Assembly (NCBI RefSeq): GCF_013046825.1
Contig: NZ_CP053187.1
Location: 2,935,688-2,999,687 of the forward strand
Direction: 5' to 3'
Length of the DNA stretch: 64,000 nt
Origin: Turicibacter sanguinis
GTDB lineage: Bacteria > Bacillota_I > Bacilli_A > MOL361 > Turicibacteraceae
Shown here: positions 8,087 to 17,015 of the stretch, piece by piece
Position numbering within the stretch: the stretch's first letter is position 1
Layout of the letters: each line of letters starts with the position of its first letter
The notes under the pieces: generated by a model
The model's input: only the letters and a program-made list of their open reading frames with translations
The model's database searches: none
What the model was told of the DNA's origin: nothing
Made by a program: the position numbers and the translations under genes

Positions 8087-9382
8087 TTATTGAGTTGAAC
8101 TACTTGTTGTTGAACGACTCGGCTTTTTCGCCACGTATAACGTTACATCTGATTTTACTTTAACACGCGTTCCAATGGCAGGAGATGTTTTAAACACATC
8201 ACCTTCTGTATAACTAGAATCTTCAATATAAATAACTTTTGCGCTTTTTAATCCAATTGATTTTAATTCACTTTCAGCTTCATCAATAGTCATCGAGGCA
8301 ACATCTGGTATTCTAACTTCTTCCGCTTTATAATGAGATGGCTCATAAATGATAATGTAATAGAAGAACATTGCCATTAATAAAAACACCGTATAAGCAC
8401 TCAATAACGCTGTATTTAAAACGCCAAATTTCTTTTGTTTTTTGGTTTTTTTCTTTTTCGCCATTTCTTCTGATACCTCCTTATTTAAATCAGGCATCAC
8501 CATCGTTTTTTCTAACTCCATCTCTTTAATCACTTCAGATTGTAACGGTTCATCCACACGATCTGATGCAAGTGCAGAATTTAATTCACGTAACAATTCT
8601 TCAACACTTTGATATCGTTCACTTGGTAGCTTAGCAGTGGCACGATGGATAATATTATCTAAACTATTCGGTAATTCCGGTATCACATCTTTAAGAGACG
8701 GCATCTCAGTTTCTAAATGCTGAAGTGCGATATTAACGGCTCCTTCACCTTTAAATGGAACATCTCCTGTCAACAATTCAAACAAAATAATTCCTAATGC
8801 ATAAATATCAGAACGTTCAGTTGCTAAATTTCCTCTTGCAAGTTCTGGCGCTAAATAATGAACAGATCCCATGATCGTATTGGTTTGGGTAATATCCGCT
8901 TCGTTACTTGATAAAGCAATACCAAAATCCGTAATTTTTATAATTTGATCATCTGTAATCATAATATTTTGAGTTTTCAAATCACGATGAATAATATTAT
9001 TTTCATGAGCGTAAAGAACCCCTTCTGCAAGTTGTTTCATTAAATGAACAGCAACTTCTGGACTTAATGCTCCATTTTCACGCAAATAATCTTTTAATGT
9101 TTTCCCTTTTACATATTCCATCACAATAAAAGGTTGCTGTTTATAATCGCCAACATTATAAACATGAACAATGTTAGGATGATCTAAGTTAATCACCTGA
9201 GATGATTCACGTTTAAATCGCTTAATAAATCGTTCGTCTTTTGATAACTCATAACGTAACATTTTAATCGCAACATGACGTTTTAACGTTCGATCATAGG
9301 CTAAATAAACATTAGCCATTCCGCCGTCTCCAATTAACATTTTAATATCATATCTTGAATTAATCGTTGTACCGATTATCAT
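8087..9382 (-). CDS. prkC: Ser/Thr protein kinase PrkC with a single PASTA domain
   Basis: A Hanks-type membrane kinase that in Bacillus senses muropeptides and phosphorylates growth and germination targets. Residues 1-270 are the kinase domain with the GDGGMANVY loop, catalytic lysine in VAIKML, HRDLKTQN and DFG. A Lys-rich stretch precedes one transmembrane helix at about 322-345. The extracellular part holds only one PASTA repeat (about 355-425) and a Ser/Thr tail, so at 431 residues it is far shorter than the Bacillus protein with three PASTA repeats. It overlaps prpC by 4 bases (ATGA), showing kinase-phosphatase translational coupling. Confidence 0.95.
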   Translation of the reverse strand: MIIGTTINSRYDIKMLIGDGGMANVYLAYDRTLKRHVAIKMLRYELSKDERFIKRFKRESSQVINLDHPNIVHVYNVGDYKQQPFIVMEYVKGKTLKDYLRENGALSPEVAVHLMKQLAEGVLYAHENNIIHRDLKTQNIMITDDQIIKITDFGIALSSNEADITQTNTIMGSVHYLAPELARGNLATERSDIYALGIILFELLTGDVPFKGEGAVNIALQHLETEMPSLKDVIPELPNSLDNIIHRATAKLPSERYQSVEELLRELNSALASDRVDEPLQSEVIKEMELEKTMVMPDLNKEVSEEMAKKKKTKKQKKFGVLNTALLSAYTVFLLMAMFFYYIIIYEPSHYKAEEVRIPDVASMTIDEAESELKSIGLKSAKVIYIEDSSYTEGDVFKTSPAIGTRVKVKSDVTLYVAKKPSRSTTSSSTQ

Positions 9383-10131
9383 CTAGAGCAACTCCCTTCA
9401 AAGCACTCATATAAAGCAACTGATATATTATCAGTACCTCCATTTTCATTTGCCATTTGAATTAATGTATTAACTTTCTCATTCGTTGATAGAGGATTTT
9501 TAAGAACTTTTTCAATATCCCTATCCTCAACAAGTGAAGTCAGACCATCTGTACATAATAAAATAGCCTTCAGATCATAATTTTCTAATACTAAATAATC
9601 AAACTTCAAATCTTTGTTAACTCCTAATGCATTCATAATAATATTACGATGCGGGTGTGTTTTTGCTTCTTGTTCAGATAATTTTCCTTCTTCAACAAGC
9701 TTTCGAACAAAGGTATGATCTTTTGTGATCTGTCTTAAACCTTGGTGTGCTAATACATACGCTCTACTATCCCCGGCATGAGCAAATGCAATAAAAGACT
9801 TCGTTATAACCGTTACAATTACTGTCGTTCCCATACCATGAGAAATATGTTGCTGCTCAATGTACTGCAAAATATCTTGATTAATTTGATGCAAAACTAA
9901 TTTAATCCACTTACGTAAATCTTCTGAATCATCAAATGAAAGTGTTTCATTAAAGGAATGTTCCACAACTTTAATGACCATCTCACTTGCAACTTCTCCT
10001 GCTTCATGCCCCCCCATTCCATCTGCAACCACCATAACGGTACAAAATGGATTTTGATAAATAGTCACGGCATCTTCATTGTGTGGTCTTACTTTTCCAA
10101 CATCAGTCTTATAACACATTCGGTCCAACAT
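9379..10131 (-). CDS. prpC: PP2C-type protein phosphatase PrpC
   Basis: A 250-residue metal-dependent Ser/Thr phosphatase that opposes PrkC. PP2C signatures are complete: RPHNEDAV near residue 15, VADGMGGHEAGEVAS near 36, GHAGDSRAY, DGLTSLVED and GGTDNISV near the C-terminus, which supply the aspartates for the metal centre. No membrane segment, so it acts in the cytosol on the kinase and its substrates. Its start overlaps the rlmN stop region by one base and its end overlaps prkC, so all three are translated from one message. Confidence 0.95.
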   Translation of the reverse strand: MLDRMCYKTDVGKVRPHNEDAVTIYQNPFCTVMVVADGMGGHEAGEVASEMVIKVVEHSFNETLSFDDSEDLRKWIKLVLHQINQDILQYIEQQHISHGMGTTVIVTVITKSFIAFAHAGDSRAYVLAHQGLRQITKDHTFVRKLVEEGKLSEQEAKTHPHRNIIMNALGVNKDLKFDYLVLENYDLKAILLCTDGLTSLVEDRDIEKVLKNPLSTNEKVNTLIQMANENGGTDNISVALYECFEGSCSR

Positions 10132-11174
10132 TATTCTAAAGCCCCCTCCTTAGCTCTTAACTGTCCACATGCTGCATCAATATCACTACCTAGCTCTCTT
10201 CTGACTGTTACATTAACCCCACGTTTTTTCAACGTTTGTTCAAATTTTTCAATATGCTCAATTGGTGTACGATCAAATCCTCGTTCTGGAACATAATTAA
10301 CTGGAATCAAATTAATGTGACAATTTAATCTTCCGACTAAATCTGCTAACTGATTAGCACATTCTACCGTATCATTCACATTTTTAATTAATCCGTACTC
10401 AAATGTAATACGTCGATTAGTTTGTTTAATATAATACTTGACGGCTTCCATTAGTTTTTCTAATGGATAAGCACGATTAATCGGCATTAATTGGGTGCGT
10501 AGCTCATCTGTCGGGGCATGTAAAGAGACAGCAAACGATACTTGCGGATGTTGATCGGCAAAATTATAAATTTTAGGAACAATTCCACTCGTCGAAACGG
10601 TGATATGACGTGATCCAATATTCAAACCTTTTTCACTATTAATAATTTCAATAAACTTTGTTAGATTCTCATAATTTTCAAACGGTTCTCCAATTCCCAT
10701 CACCACAATATGGCTCACACGCTCCTGTGATTCATCTAAATATTGTTGCACACGTAAAACCTGTGCCACAATTTCACCTGCTTGTAAATTTCGCTTTAAT
10801 CCACTCAAGGTTGAAGCACAAAACTTACACCCAATACGACATCCAACCTGTGTTGTAACACATACCGAACACCCGTATTTATGTCTCATTAAAACTGTTT
10901 CAATTAAGTCTCCATCAGACAATTCAAATAAAAACTTTGTGGTCCCATCACTTGCCACTTGTTTTTTTCGCTCTTTTAATGTTGTGACATCAAAAGACTC
11001 TTGCATTAACCCCTTTAAATCCTTTGGTAAGTTACTCATTTCATCAATTGAAGTCACTCTTTTTTTAAATAACCAGTCAAAAATTTGATTAGCACGAAAT
11101 TTAGGTTGTTTTTGCTCTTGTAACCAATTCTGCCAATCTTGTATATCTAAACTATAAATGGATTTCTTCTCCAT
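10131..11174 (-). CDS. rlmN: dual-specificity 23S rRNA/tRNA adenine-C2 methyltransferase RlmN
   Basis: A radical-SAM enzyme that methylates C2 of A2503 in 23S rRNA and A37 in some tRNAs. The 347-residue length is typical. The cluster-binding motif GCRIGCKFC (CxxxCxxC) lies near residue 118, the SAM-binding GIGEPFENY follows, and the second reactive cysteine lies in the C-terminal AACGQLR. The first step of the N-terminal domain ([20 protein letters not shown]) is also family-typical. Located between rsmB and prpC as in Bacillus. Confidence 0.96.
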   Translation of the reverse strand: MEKKSIYSLDIQDWQNWLQEQKQPKFRANQIFDWLFKKRVTSIDEMSNLPKDLKGLMQESFDVTTLKERKKQVASDGTTKFLFELSDGDLIETVLMRHKYGCSVCVTTQVGCRIGCKFCASTLSGLKRNLQAGEIVAQVLRVQQYLDESQERVSHIVVMGIGEPFENYENLTKFIEIINSEKGLNIGSRHITVSTSGIVPKIYNFADQHPQVSFAVSLHAPTDELRTQLMPINRAYPLEKLMEAVKYYIKQTNRRITFEYGLIKNVNDTVECANQLADLVGRLNCHINLIPVNYVPERGFDRTPIEHIEKFEQTLKKRGVNVTVRRELGSDIDAACGQLRAKEGALE

Positions 11175-11263
11175 AATAGCACCACCATTTCTATCTTTTA
11201 GAACTCTTTTAATTGAACGATGAATGACCTAGTCTTATTATCGTTTAAAAGTCTCATTTATAA

Positions 11264-12598
11264 TCACAAAATTTCTCGTTTTAAACAAGCAATAAAGAAG
11301 CCATCCGTTTGATAATCCCCGGGAAATAATTGAACCATTCCAGTACTTGCTTGTTCGTTTAAAACTTCAGGTAAACGCTCCACTAATGTTTGATCTAATT
11401 TAAACTCAGGATGCTCGCGTAAAAACCATTCAACCATTTTATCATTTTCTTTACGATTGACTGTGCAAGTACTATACAATAAAGTTCCACCATATTTCAC
11501 CAATGAAGCCACTGTCTTCAAAATTTCTTTTTGGATTGCCATCACACCATCTAAATCTTCAGGTTTCTTTGTTATTTTAACTTCAGGATGTCTTCTTAAA
11601 ATTCCAAGTCCTGAACAAGGAGCATCAACTAAAACAGAATCAAAGCTTTCCGATGGATAACATTCTGTCAACTTTGTTGCATCTTGTAAATTCACTACAA
11701 CATTTTTAAGCCCCAATCTTTTCACATTATCCTCAATCAATTTAATTTTATGAGGATAAATATCATGAGCATAAACCATTCCCGTCTGGCGCATCATTTC
11801 AGCGACATGAGTCGTTTTCCCACCTGGAGCTGAACAGGTATCTAACACTTTCGTGTGATGTTTTGGCTTTAAAGCTCTCGCCACTAGCATCGAAGATTCA
11901 TCTTGAACATAAAACCATCCTTGTTCAAAAGCTTTTGTCTTAATGACATTCCCTTTTGTAATGACCAGTGCATCTGGACTTAAAAATCCATCTCGACACT
12001 GAATTCCTTCTTCTTCAAGTTTTTGTTTTAGTTCTTCTTTCGTTCCTTTAACACCATTAACACGAATTGTTACATTTACTCGCTCATTGTTTGCATTGGC
12101 CATTTGTTCTGTTTTTTCCATTCCAAATTGCTTTATCCAAAGCTTAATTAACCAAAGAGGATGTGACGTCTTCGTTGCTAAACGCTCGGCATCATCTTCA
12201 ATTTCTTGTAAATTAGACAAAGGGTTACGCATCATTTCACGTAAAATAGCATTCACCAATTTACCGTTAAATTGACCACCACGCTTTTTAGCAATATTAA
12301 CAGCTTCAGAAATGGCAGCATGCTCAGGAACACTATCTAAATAAAGAATTTGATAGAGTGTCATTTGTATCAAAATGCGAATCCACCCTTTAACTTTTCC
12401 ATTAAAAAAAGGAGTTGCATAAAAATTCAATAGTTGCTGATGCTGTAAAGTTCCGTAAACCAATTCCGTCATAAAATTTTTATCCTGAATGGTTAAGTCA
12501 CTTTTTTCAATCTGCTCATTTAGAGCATGATTGCTATAAGCACCATTAATTAAAATATCTGTTAATGTCTGCAAAGCCAATTCACGGGCATTTGCCAT
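11264..12598 (-). CDS. rsmB: 16S rRNA m5C967 methyltransferase RsmB
   Basis: RsmB methylates cytosine 967 of 16S rRNA. The 444-residue protein has an N-terminal NusB-like RNA-binding domain (about 1-130) and a C-terminal Rossmann methyltransferase with SAM motif LDTCSAPGGKTTHVAEMM near residue 250, the DAPCSGLG motif and the nucleophilic cysteine in YSTCTVN. In Bacillus it directly follows fmt; here about 6.6 kb of other genes is inserted between fmt and rsmB, so this gene probably starts a new transcript, though no clear promoter was identified. Confidence 0.96.
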   Translation of the reverse strand: MANARELALQTLTDILINGAYSNHALNEQIEKSDLTIQDKNFMTELVYGTLQHQQLLNFYATPFFNGKVKGWIRILIQMTLYQILYLDSVPEHAAISEAVNIAKKRGGQFNGKLVNAILREMMRNPLSNLQEIEDDAERLATKTSHPLWLIKLWIKQFGMEKTEQMANANNERVNVTIRVNGVKGTKEELKQKLEEEGIQCRDGFLSPDALVITKGNVIKTKAFEQGWFYVQDESSMLVARALKPKHHTKVLDTCSAPGGKTTHVAEMMRQTGMVYAHDIYPHKIKLIEDNVKRLGLKNVVVNLQDATKLTECYPSESFDSVLVDAPCSGLGILRRHPEVKITKKPEDLDGVMAIQKEILKTVASLVKYGGTLLYSTCTVNRKENDKMVEWFLREHPEFKLDQTLVERLPEVLNEQASTGMVQLFPGDYQTDGFFIACLKREIL

Positions 12599-12732
12599 AA
12601 TACCACTCCGTTCTCAACCACCGTGATGTAATTATAATTTGTCACTTTATATTATAACATAATCTATTAAAATTCATCTGTTATTTCCTCTACTTTTCAC
12701 TCTTCCTTTAGGAATTTCCCTAATATTAAAAT

Positions 12733-12767
12733 AAAAAAGCTGTTTCAATTTAGAAACAGCTTTTTTG
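12733..12767 (-). terminator. terminator of the first yitT gene
   Basis: Stem GCTGTTTC/GAAACAGC with A and T runs on both sides, immediately after the YitT stop codon. Confidence 0.85.
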
Positions 12768-12768
12768 T

Positions 12769-13650
12769 TTATTGTGCCTTATCAACAATTTTACGGCCAA
12801 AGTTTCCTTGGACTTGTGAACTTTGTAAGACATTTGTAAAAGAATGCGGATCCACTTCATTTAATAACTGAAGGGCAATATATAATTCATAACTTGAAAC
12901 AACCATCATTAACAAACTACGATTCGTGTGGGTATAAGCTCCCTCTGCATTAATAATCGTAATTCCACGTCCAAGTCTTGCTTGCAATGTTTGAATAACT
13001 TCATCTTGCTTCGTCGTAACAATAAAGACAGTATAACTTTTGTGTGGAGTATGAATGCGATCAACCATTTGCATTTGAACAAACATAAGTAAAATGGTAT
13101 ATAGTGCAATTTCCCACCCTTGTAAAAATCCTGCAATGGTAATAATAATACAGTTAACATAAAATGAATATTGTCCAAATGAACCTTGTTTTTTCATTGA
13201 TAAATATTGGGATAAAATATCTAGTCCTCCAGTCGAACCACCATATTTTAAAATGGTTCCACTACCAAGGGCATAAATCATCCCTCCAACTACAATATTT
13301 AATAAAACATCTTCAGAAAATGTTTTTTCAGGAATAACATTCAAACAAATGGTTAAGAACGTAACGGTATATAGCGTATGATAAGTAAATCTTTTTCCAA
13401 TAAATTTATACGCTAATAATAATAAAGGAACGTTAATTGACCAAATTAAAAGCCCTAAATTAATTTTAATCCCTAAAGTACTATATAAAATTCGACTAAC
13501 CAGCTGCGAAATACCAGTTACCCCACCCACGTATAACCCAGATGGATTGATAAACCAGTTAATTCCAATAGCAAATAAAATGGTTCCTACAGAAATAATC
13601 GCCAAGCTTTTAAGTTCTTTTTTAAATCGCTCTGATGTCAAAATATCCAT
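12769..13650 (-). CDS. YitT family membrane protein (DUF161/DUF2179), copy 1
   Basis: A 293-residue protein with about five transmembrane helices in residues 15-200 and a cytosolic C-terminal DUF2179 domain (VFIVTTKQDEVIQTLQARL through SHSFTNVLQSSQVQGNF). The membrane part shows the repeated GG-rich loops (GLYVGGVTGISQL and GGSTGGLDILSQY) typical of the family. YitT proteins are widespread in Firmicutes and have no established substrate. A second copy of similar design lies 225 bases upstream, each copy with its own terminator, so the pair arose by tandem duplication. Confidence 0.9.
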   Translation of the reverse strand: MDILTSERFKKELKSLAIISVGTILFAIGINWFINPSGLYVGGVTGISQLVSRILYSTLGIKINLGLLIWSINVPLLLLAYKFIGKRFTYHTLYTVTFLTICLNVIPEKTFSEDVLLNIVVGGMIYALGSGTILKYGGSTGGLDILSQYLSMKKQGSFGQYSFYVNCIIITIAGFLQGWEIALYTILLMFVQMQMVDRIHTPHKSYTVFIVTTKQDEVIQTLQARLGRGITIINAEGAYTHTNRSLLMMVVSSYELYIALQLLNEVDPHSFTNVLQSSQVQGNFGRKIVDKAQ

Positions 13651-13817
13651 ACCTCATATCCTCCAACTCCATTTTGTCTCTCACCTCAAAATGGATAATT
13701 CATTTAACCTTGAGAAATTATAACATTTTTATTAGTAACTTTAAATGTTTAATTCATCGTTTTTTTTGCTATTTTTATCCATTTAAAATAGACTAAAAAA
13801 ATCCCGGTAACAGAAAG

Positions 13818-13864
13818 AAAAAAACATATCTGCGCTGCAACGCCTCACAGATATGTTTTTTTAA
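13818..13864 (-). terminator. terminator between the two yitT genes
   Basis: Stem ACATATCTG/CAGATATGT (13824-13856) followed by T runs on both sides, 12 bases after the copy 2 stop codon. Confidence 0.8.
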
Positions 13865-13875
13865 AAAAGCTCTTA

Positions 13876-14745
13876 TTAAATTTTCTTTTTAACAAAGTTT
13901 CCTTGGATCATCTCACTTCTGACCACATTCGTAAATGAATGTTCGTCAACAGACTTAATGATAGCTAAAACTTCATATAACTCATAACTTGATAAAACAA
14001 GCATCAACACACTCTTATTATTTTTCGTATAGGCACCTCGACCCTCAAGTACCGTAATTCCTCGATAAAGATGTTTTAAAATGGTTTCAATCATTTCTTC
14101 CTCTTTCGTCGTCACGATATAAAGTGTTAAATTCTGATGAATCGTATGAATTCGATCAACAACAACAGAAGTAATGTAAATACAAATAATTGTATAAAGA
14201 GCCGTTTCCCAACTTTGTGTTAAGCCCGCAATCAGGATAATAATAGCATTAATACTAAATGAATATTTTCCAAAAGATCCATCATATTTCATTGAAATAT
14301 ATTGAAAAATAATATCCATCCCACCAGTTGAACCACCAATCTTTAAAATCATTCCAATTCCAGCACCTACTAAAACTCCACCAAATACTGCGTTTAATAG
14401 GATATCTTCAGAAAATTGTCCAATAGGGACCATTTCAAGCATGACAGATTGAATCACAACTGCTACCATACTTAAAACGGCAAATCGTTTTCCAATTGAT
14501 CGCCAAGCTAGATATAAAATCGGAATATTAAAGACAAATACAAGGGTCCCTAGACTCAATTCTATGCCTAATCCAGCGCTTAAAAACTCAATAATTAACT
14601 GAGCAATCCCTGTCAGACCCCCAGTATATAAATTGGCTGGTGTTATAAACATATTAATAGCTAGAACGATTAATAAATTTCCAATTAACATAATAGATAA
14701 GTTTTTAATCTTCACCGACAAAACTTCGTTTTTAATAAAATTCAT
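13876..14745 (-). CDS. YitT family membrane protein (DUF161/DUF2179), copy 2
   Basis: A 289-residue paralogue of the next gene, with the same layout: about five membrane helices, loops GGLTGIAQL and GGSTGGMDIIFQY, and a C-terminal DUF2179 domain (LYIVTTKEEEMIETILKHL to SFTNVVRSEMIQGNF). Start at ATG 14745 after GGAGTG, 23 bases from the cvfB stop, so it is probably co-transcribed with cvfB. Function unknown for the family. Confidence 0.9.
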   Translation of the reverse strand: MNFIKNEVLSVKIKNLSIMLIGNLLIVLAINMFITPANLYTGGLTGIAQLIIEFLSAGLGIELSLGTLVFVFNIPILYLAWRSIGKRFAVLSMVAVVIQSVMLEMVPIGQFSEDILLNAVFGGVLVGAGIGMILKIGGSTGGMDIIFQYISMKYDGSFGKYSFSINAIIILIAGLTQSWETALYTIICIYITSVVVDRIHTIHQNLTLYIVTTKEEEMIETILKHLYRGITVLEGRGAYTKNNKSVLMLVLSSYELYEVLAIIKSVDEHSFTNVVRSEMIQGNFVKKKI

Positions 14746-14768
14746 TGACTGTACACTCCGTTGCTATT

Positions 14769-15629
14769 TTATTGTTCATTATCTTCCTTTAAATAGGTCC
14801 ATCCTTCTTCTTGGTACACTTTTCCTTGTTTCATTAACGTTCCTAAAGCTCGCTTAAATGATGCCTTGCTCATTTTAAAACCGCGACGAATATCATCTGG
14901 TTCTGATTTATCATAAAATGGCATCGCTCCACGACGTGACATTAAATACTCCATGATCACATCTGCATCCTCAACAATAGCAAACTCTTTTTGTGGAATT
15001 AAAGAGATATTTAACTCTCCATTTTCTTTGACACGAACAACGCGCCCTTCAATCATTTCACCTAAACGTGGTTCTTCACGACGTTCACTTTCATGAATGA
15101 ATCCCATGTATCCTTCTTCTGTGATGACATTTGTCCCAACTTTTCCAGTACGGATAACACGAGCTTTAATTTTTTTACCGTGTAATGATTGAGGCGCTTC
15201 ATGTTTTACCCCACCAAATTCAGATGGACGAGCAATAATCGCAAATAAATAATTTGACAACGATTCTTTTAAATAACAATAAACATAATCTCCAACTTGA
15301 GGCCATAAATGTTTGTAAATTGGTAAATCTGATGGAGCAATTAAAATTTGTTTATTAATTCCGATATCGACGAAAATTCCTAATTCATCACGAACACTTA
15401 CAACTTCACACCATCCAAACTGTTCAGTCGTCACTTTTGGTTCATGCATGGTGGCTGTTAAACGTTTCTTTGAATCGTAATAAACAAATACCTCGACCAT
15501 TTGGCCTTCTTCTAATGGACGCGTTACCTCTGCTTGATGTAAAAAGTATTCTTCTCCATCAAGTGTTAATGTATAACCAAGTGGTGTTTGACGCTCCACT
15601 TTCATTTCATGAATTTTTCCTGCTAACAT
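14769..15629 (-). CDS. CvfB-type S1 RNA-binding protein (YitL-like)
   Basis: A 286-residue protein of the CvfB/YitL family. It contains S1-like OB folds (EVFVYYDSKKRL, then CEVVSVRDELGIFVDIG, then IKARVIRTGKVGTNVI) and a C-terminal winged-helix segment (MPFYDKSEPDDIRRGFKMSK). In Staphylococcus CvfB binds RNA and affects virulence regulators; here only RNA binding can be inferred. The start ATG at 15629 follows AAGGAAAG at about 10 bases. It leads an apparent two-gene unit with a YitT gene, a neighbourhood also suggestive of Bacillus yitT-yitL naming but not adjacent there. Confidence 0.85.
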   Translation of the reverse strand: MLAGKIHEMKVERQTPLGYTLTLDGEEYFLHQAEVTRPLEEGQMVEVFVYYDSKKRLTATMHEPKVTTEQFGWCEVVSVRDELGIFVDIGINKQILIAPSDLPIYKHLWPQVGDYVYCYLKESLSNYLFAIIARPSEFGGVKHEAPQSLHGKKIKARVIRTGKVGTNVITEEGYMGFIHESERREEPRLGEMIEGRVVRVKENGELNISLIPQKEFAIVEDADVIMEYLMSRRGAMPFYDKSEPDDIRRGFKMSKASFKRALGTLMKQGKVYQEEGWTYLKEDNEQ

Positions 15630-15865
15630 TTCATCACTTACTTTCCTTTTAAAGTCAATATATTATAACATGAGCCAATTTTAGAGAAAAGCAAAATAAT
15701 TCGTTTTCTCGACGAGTTTTATAAAATAAGTTGACACTAACTGTCCTTAGTATCATCTTTTTTTATGAAAAAACTCAATAAAAACACCATATTCTCTAAT
15801 TATTTTTATAATAAATAGATATATACTAATACTAAAACCAATCTAATAAGAAAAGGATGTTTTTT

Positions 15866-16036
15866 ATGAATAAAACTTGTAAATACTGTCATCAACCGCT
15901 TAACAATCACTCAATGACGACAAAATTTGGTATTTTCTGTTGTGAGGAACATCTGAATCAGTATCTAAAAAACCTTAGCAATGAAGAATATATCCAATTA
16001 CAACATTCTTTTTGTGTTTGTAGTGACGAAGATTAA
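15866..16036 (+). CDS. small Cys-rich putative zinc-binding protein (56 residues)
   Basis: A 56-residue frame starting at ATG 15866 with AAAAGG upstream and ending in a strong terminator. The N-terminus has CKYC, then FCCEEH near residues 24-29, and a C-terminal FCVC. The CxxC...CCxxH spacing resembles small treble-clef or TRASH-like zinc fingers. It is on the plus strand between divergent cvfB and convergent traX, so it is a separate transcription unit. I recognise no family; the coding call rests on the ribosome site, metal-site pattern and terminator. Confidence 0.7.
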   Translation: MNKTCKYCHQPLNNHSMTTKFGIFCCEEHLNQYLKNLSNEEYIQLQHSFCVCSDED

Positions 16037-16069
16037 AAAGGTTAGCTCTCTTTTGAGCTAACCTTTTTA
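16034..16069. terminator. bidirectional terminator between the small Cys-rich gene and traX-like gene
   Basis: Perfect 14-bp symmetric stem AAAAAGGTTAGCTC/GAGCTAACCTTTTT with a 6-base loop, serving two convergent genes. Confidence 0.9.
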
Positions 16070-16951
16070 ATAAATGAATGTTTGTAACCCTAAAACGAGT
16101 AATCCGAGTAAAAATAAATGAACAGGATAGAACACGTAAAACATGTATTTATTAAATGGTCTTCCTTTTTGCCCATTATAGTCTTTTAAAAAGATCAAAG
16201 AAAACAGGCTAAATAACTGAGCGTTACACATGAGAAAATAGATGACTTGAAGACCTACTTCATAACCATTGCCTAGATGATCACTCATCAAAGAAGTTAT
16301 CACACTCAGTTGGCCACCATAGAGTAACACATTTAAAATGATGAGCATAAGACTTAATCGCTTAAAATTATCAAAGCATAAATACATCACAAAAATCGTC
16401 ATAATCCCATAAAAACCATAATCTGTTTGCATCATTTGTGCTAAAAATCCAAGCGCTACAATAAACAATCCAGGGATAAAATTTTTACTTTCATCTCTTG
16501 AAATATGATCGTATCCCCAAATGGCTAATAACCCCAGTCCTAGTGTAAAGAAAACATTTTGATGACTCATATCAACAAAAGAACCCGAAATTCCAAAATC
16601 AAAAAACGGCTCTGAAATAACTGCAAAAAGAGCTAATCGCAAAAAATATTTCTTCTTATTTGAGGTATGATAAAATCCATTCACAATTAAATACGCAAAA
16701 ATTGGAAAAGCAATTCGACCGATGAGACGCATTAAAATAATCACGAGTTGAAACCAAAAAAACGACTCCAAACTTTGTCCATAAACAGATTGTAAACTAG
16801 TTAAAACAATCGCTGCAAAATGATCGATAAACATTGCCAAAATCGCAATTAATTTTAATGACGTAACAGTCAATCGCTGATTAACAAAACCAATCCCTTC
16901 TGCTTGATTCACCATTTCACTCACTTCATCACCACTTTCATTTTTTTCCAT
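16067..16951 (-). CDS. TraX family membrane protein
   Basis: A 294-residue polytopic protein with about eight transmembrane helices. It starts with LKLIAILAMFIDHFAA and contains RLIGRIAFPIFAYLIVNGF, the conserved signatures of the TraX family (named after the F-plasmid pilin acetylase but common as a chromosomal acyltransferase-like gene in Firmicutes). The substrate is unknown. The start is uncertain: the ATG at 16951 lies directly after TATAAT on the same strand, and no good ribosome site precedes it; an internal ATG at 16915 is an alternative. Adjacent genes give no functional hint. Confidence 0.85.
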   Translation of the reverse strand: MEKNESGDEVSEMVNQAEGIGFVNQRLTVTSLKLIAILAMFIDHFAAIVLTSLQSVYGQSLESFFWFQLVIILMRLIGRIAFPIFAYLIVNGFYHTSNKKKYFLRLALFAVISEPFFDFGISGSFVDMSHQNVFFTLGLGLLAIWGYDHISRDESKNFIPGLFIVALGFLAQMMQTDYGFYGIMTIFVMYLCFDNFKRLSLMLIILNVLLYGGQLSVITSLMSDHLGNGYEVGLQVIYFLMCNAQLFSLFSLIFLKDYNGQKGRPFNKYMFYVFYPVHLFLLGLLVLGLQTFIY

Positions 16952-16984
16952 TATAACATATGAATCCTTTAATAACCACTAACG

Positions 16985-17013
16985 ATAAAAAAACAGCCAA
17001 CGGCTGTTTTTTC
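16985..17013 (-). terminator. terminator of the flavodiiron gene
   Basis: Stem ACAGCC/GGCTGT with a 3-base loop and T/A runs on both sides, just after the stop codon of the flavodiiron protein. Confidence 0.75.
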
Positions 17014-17015
17014 CC

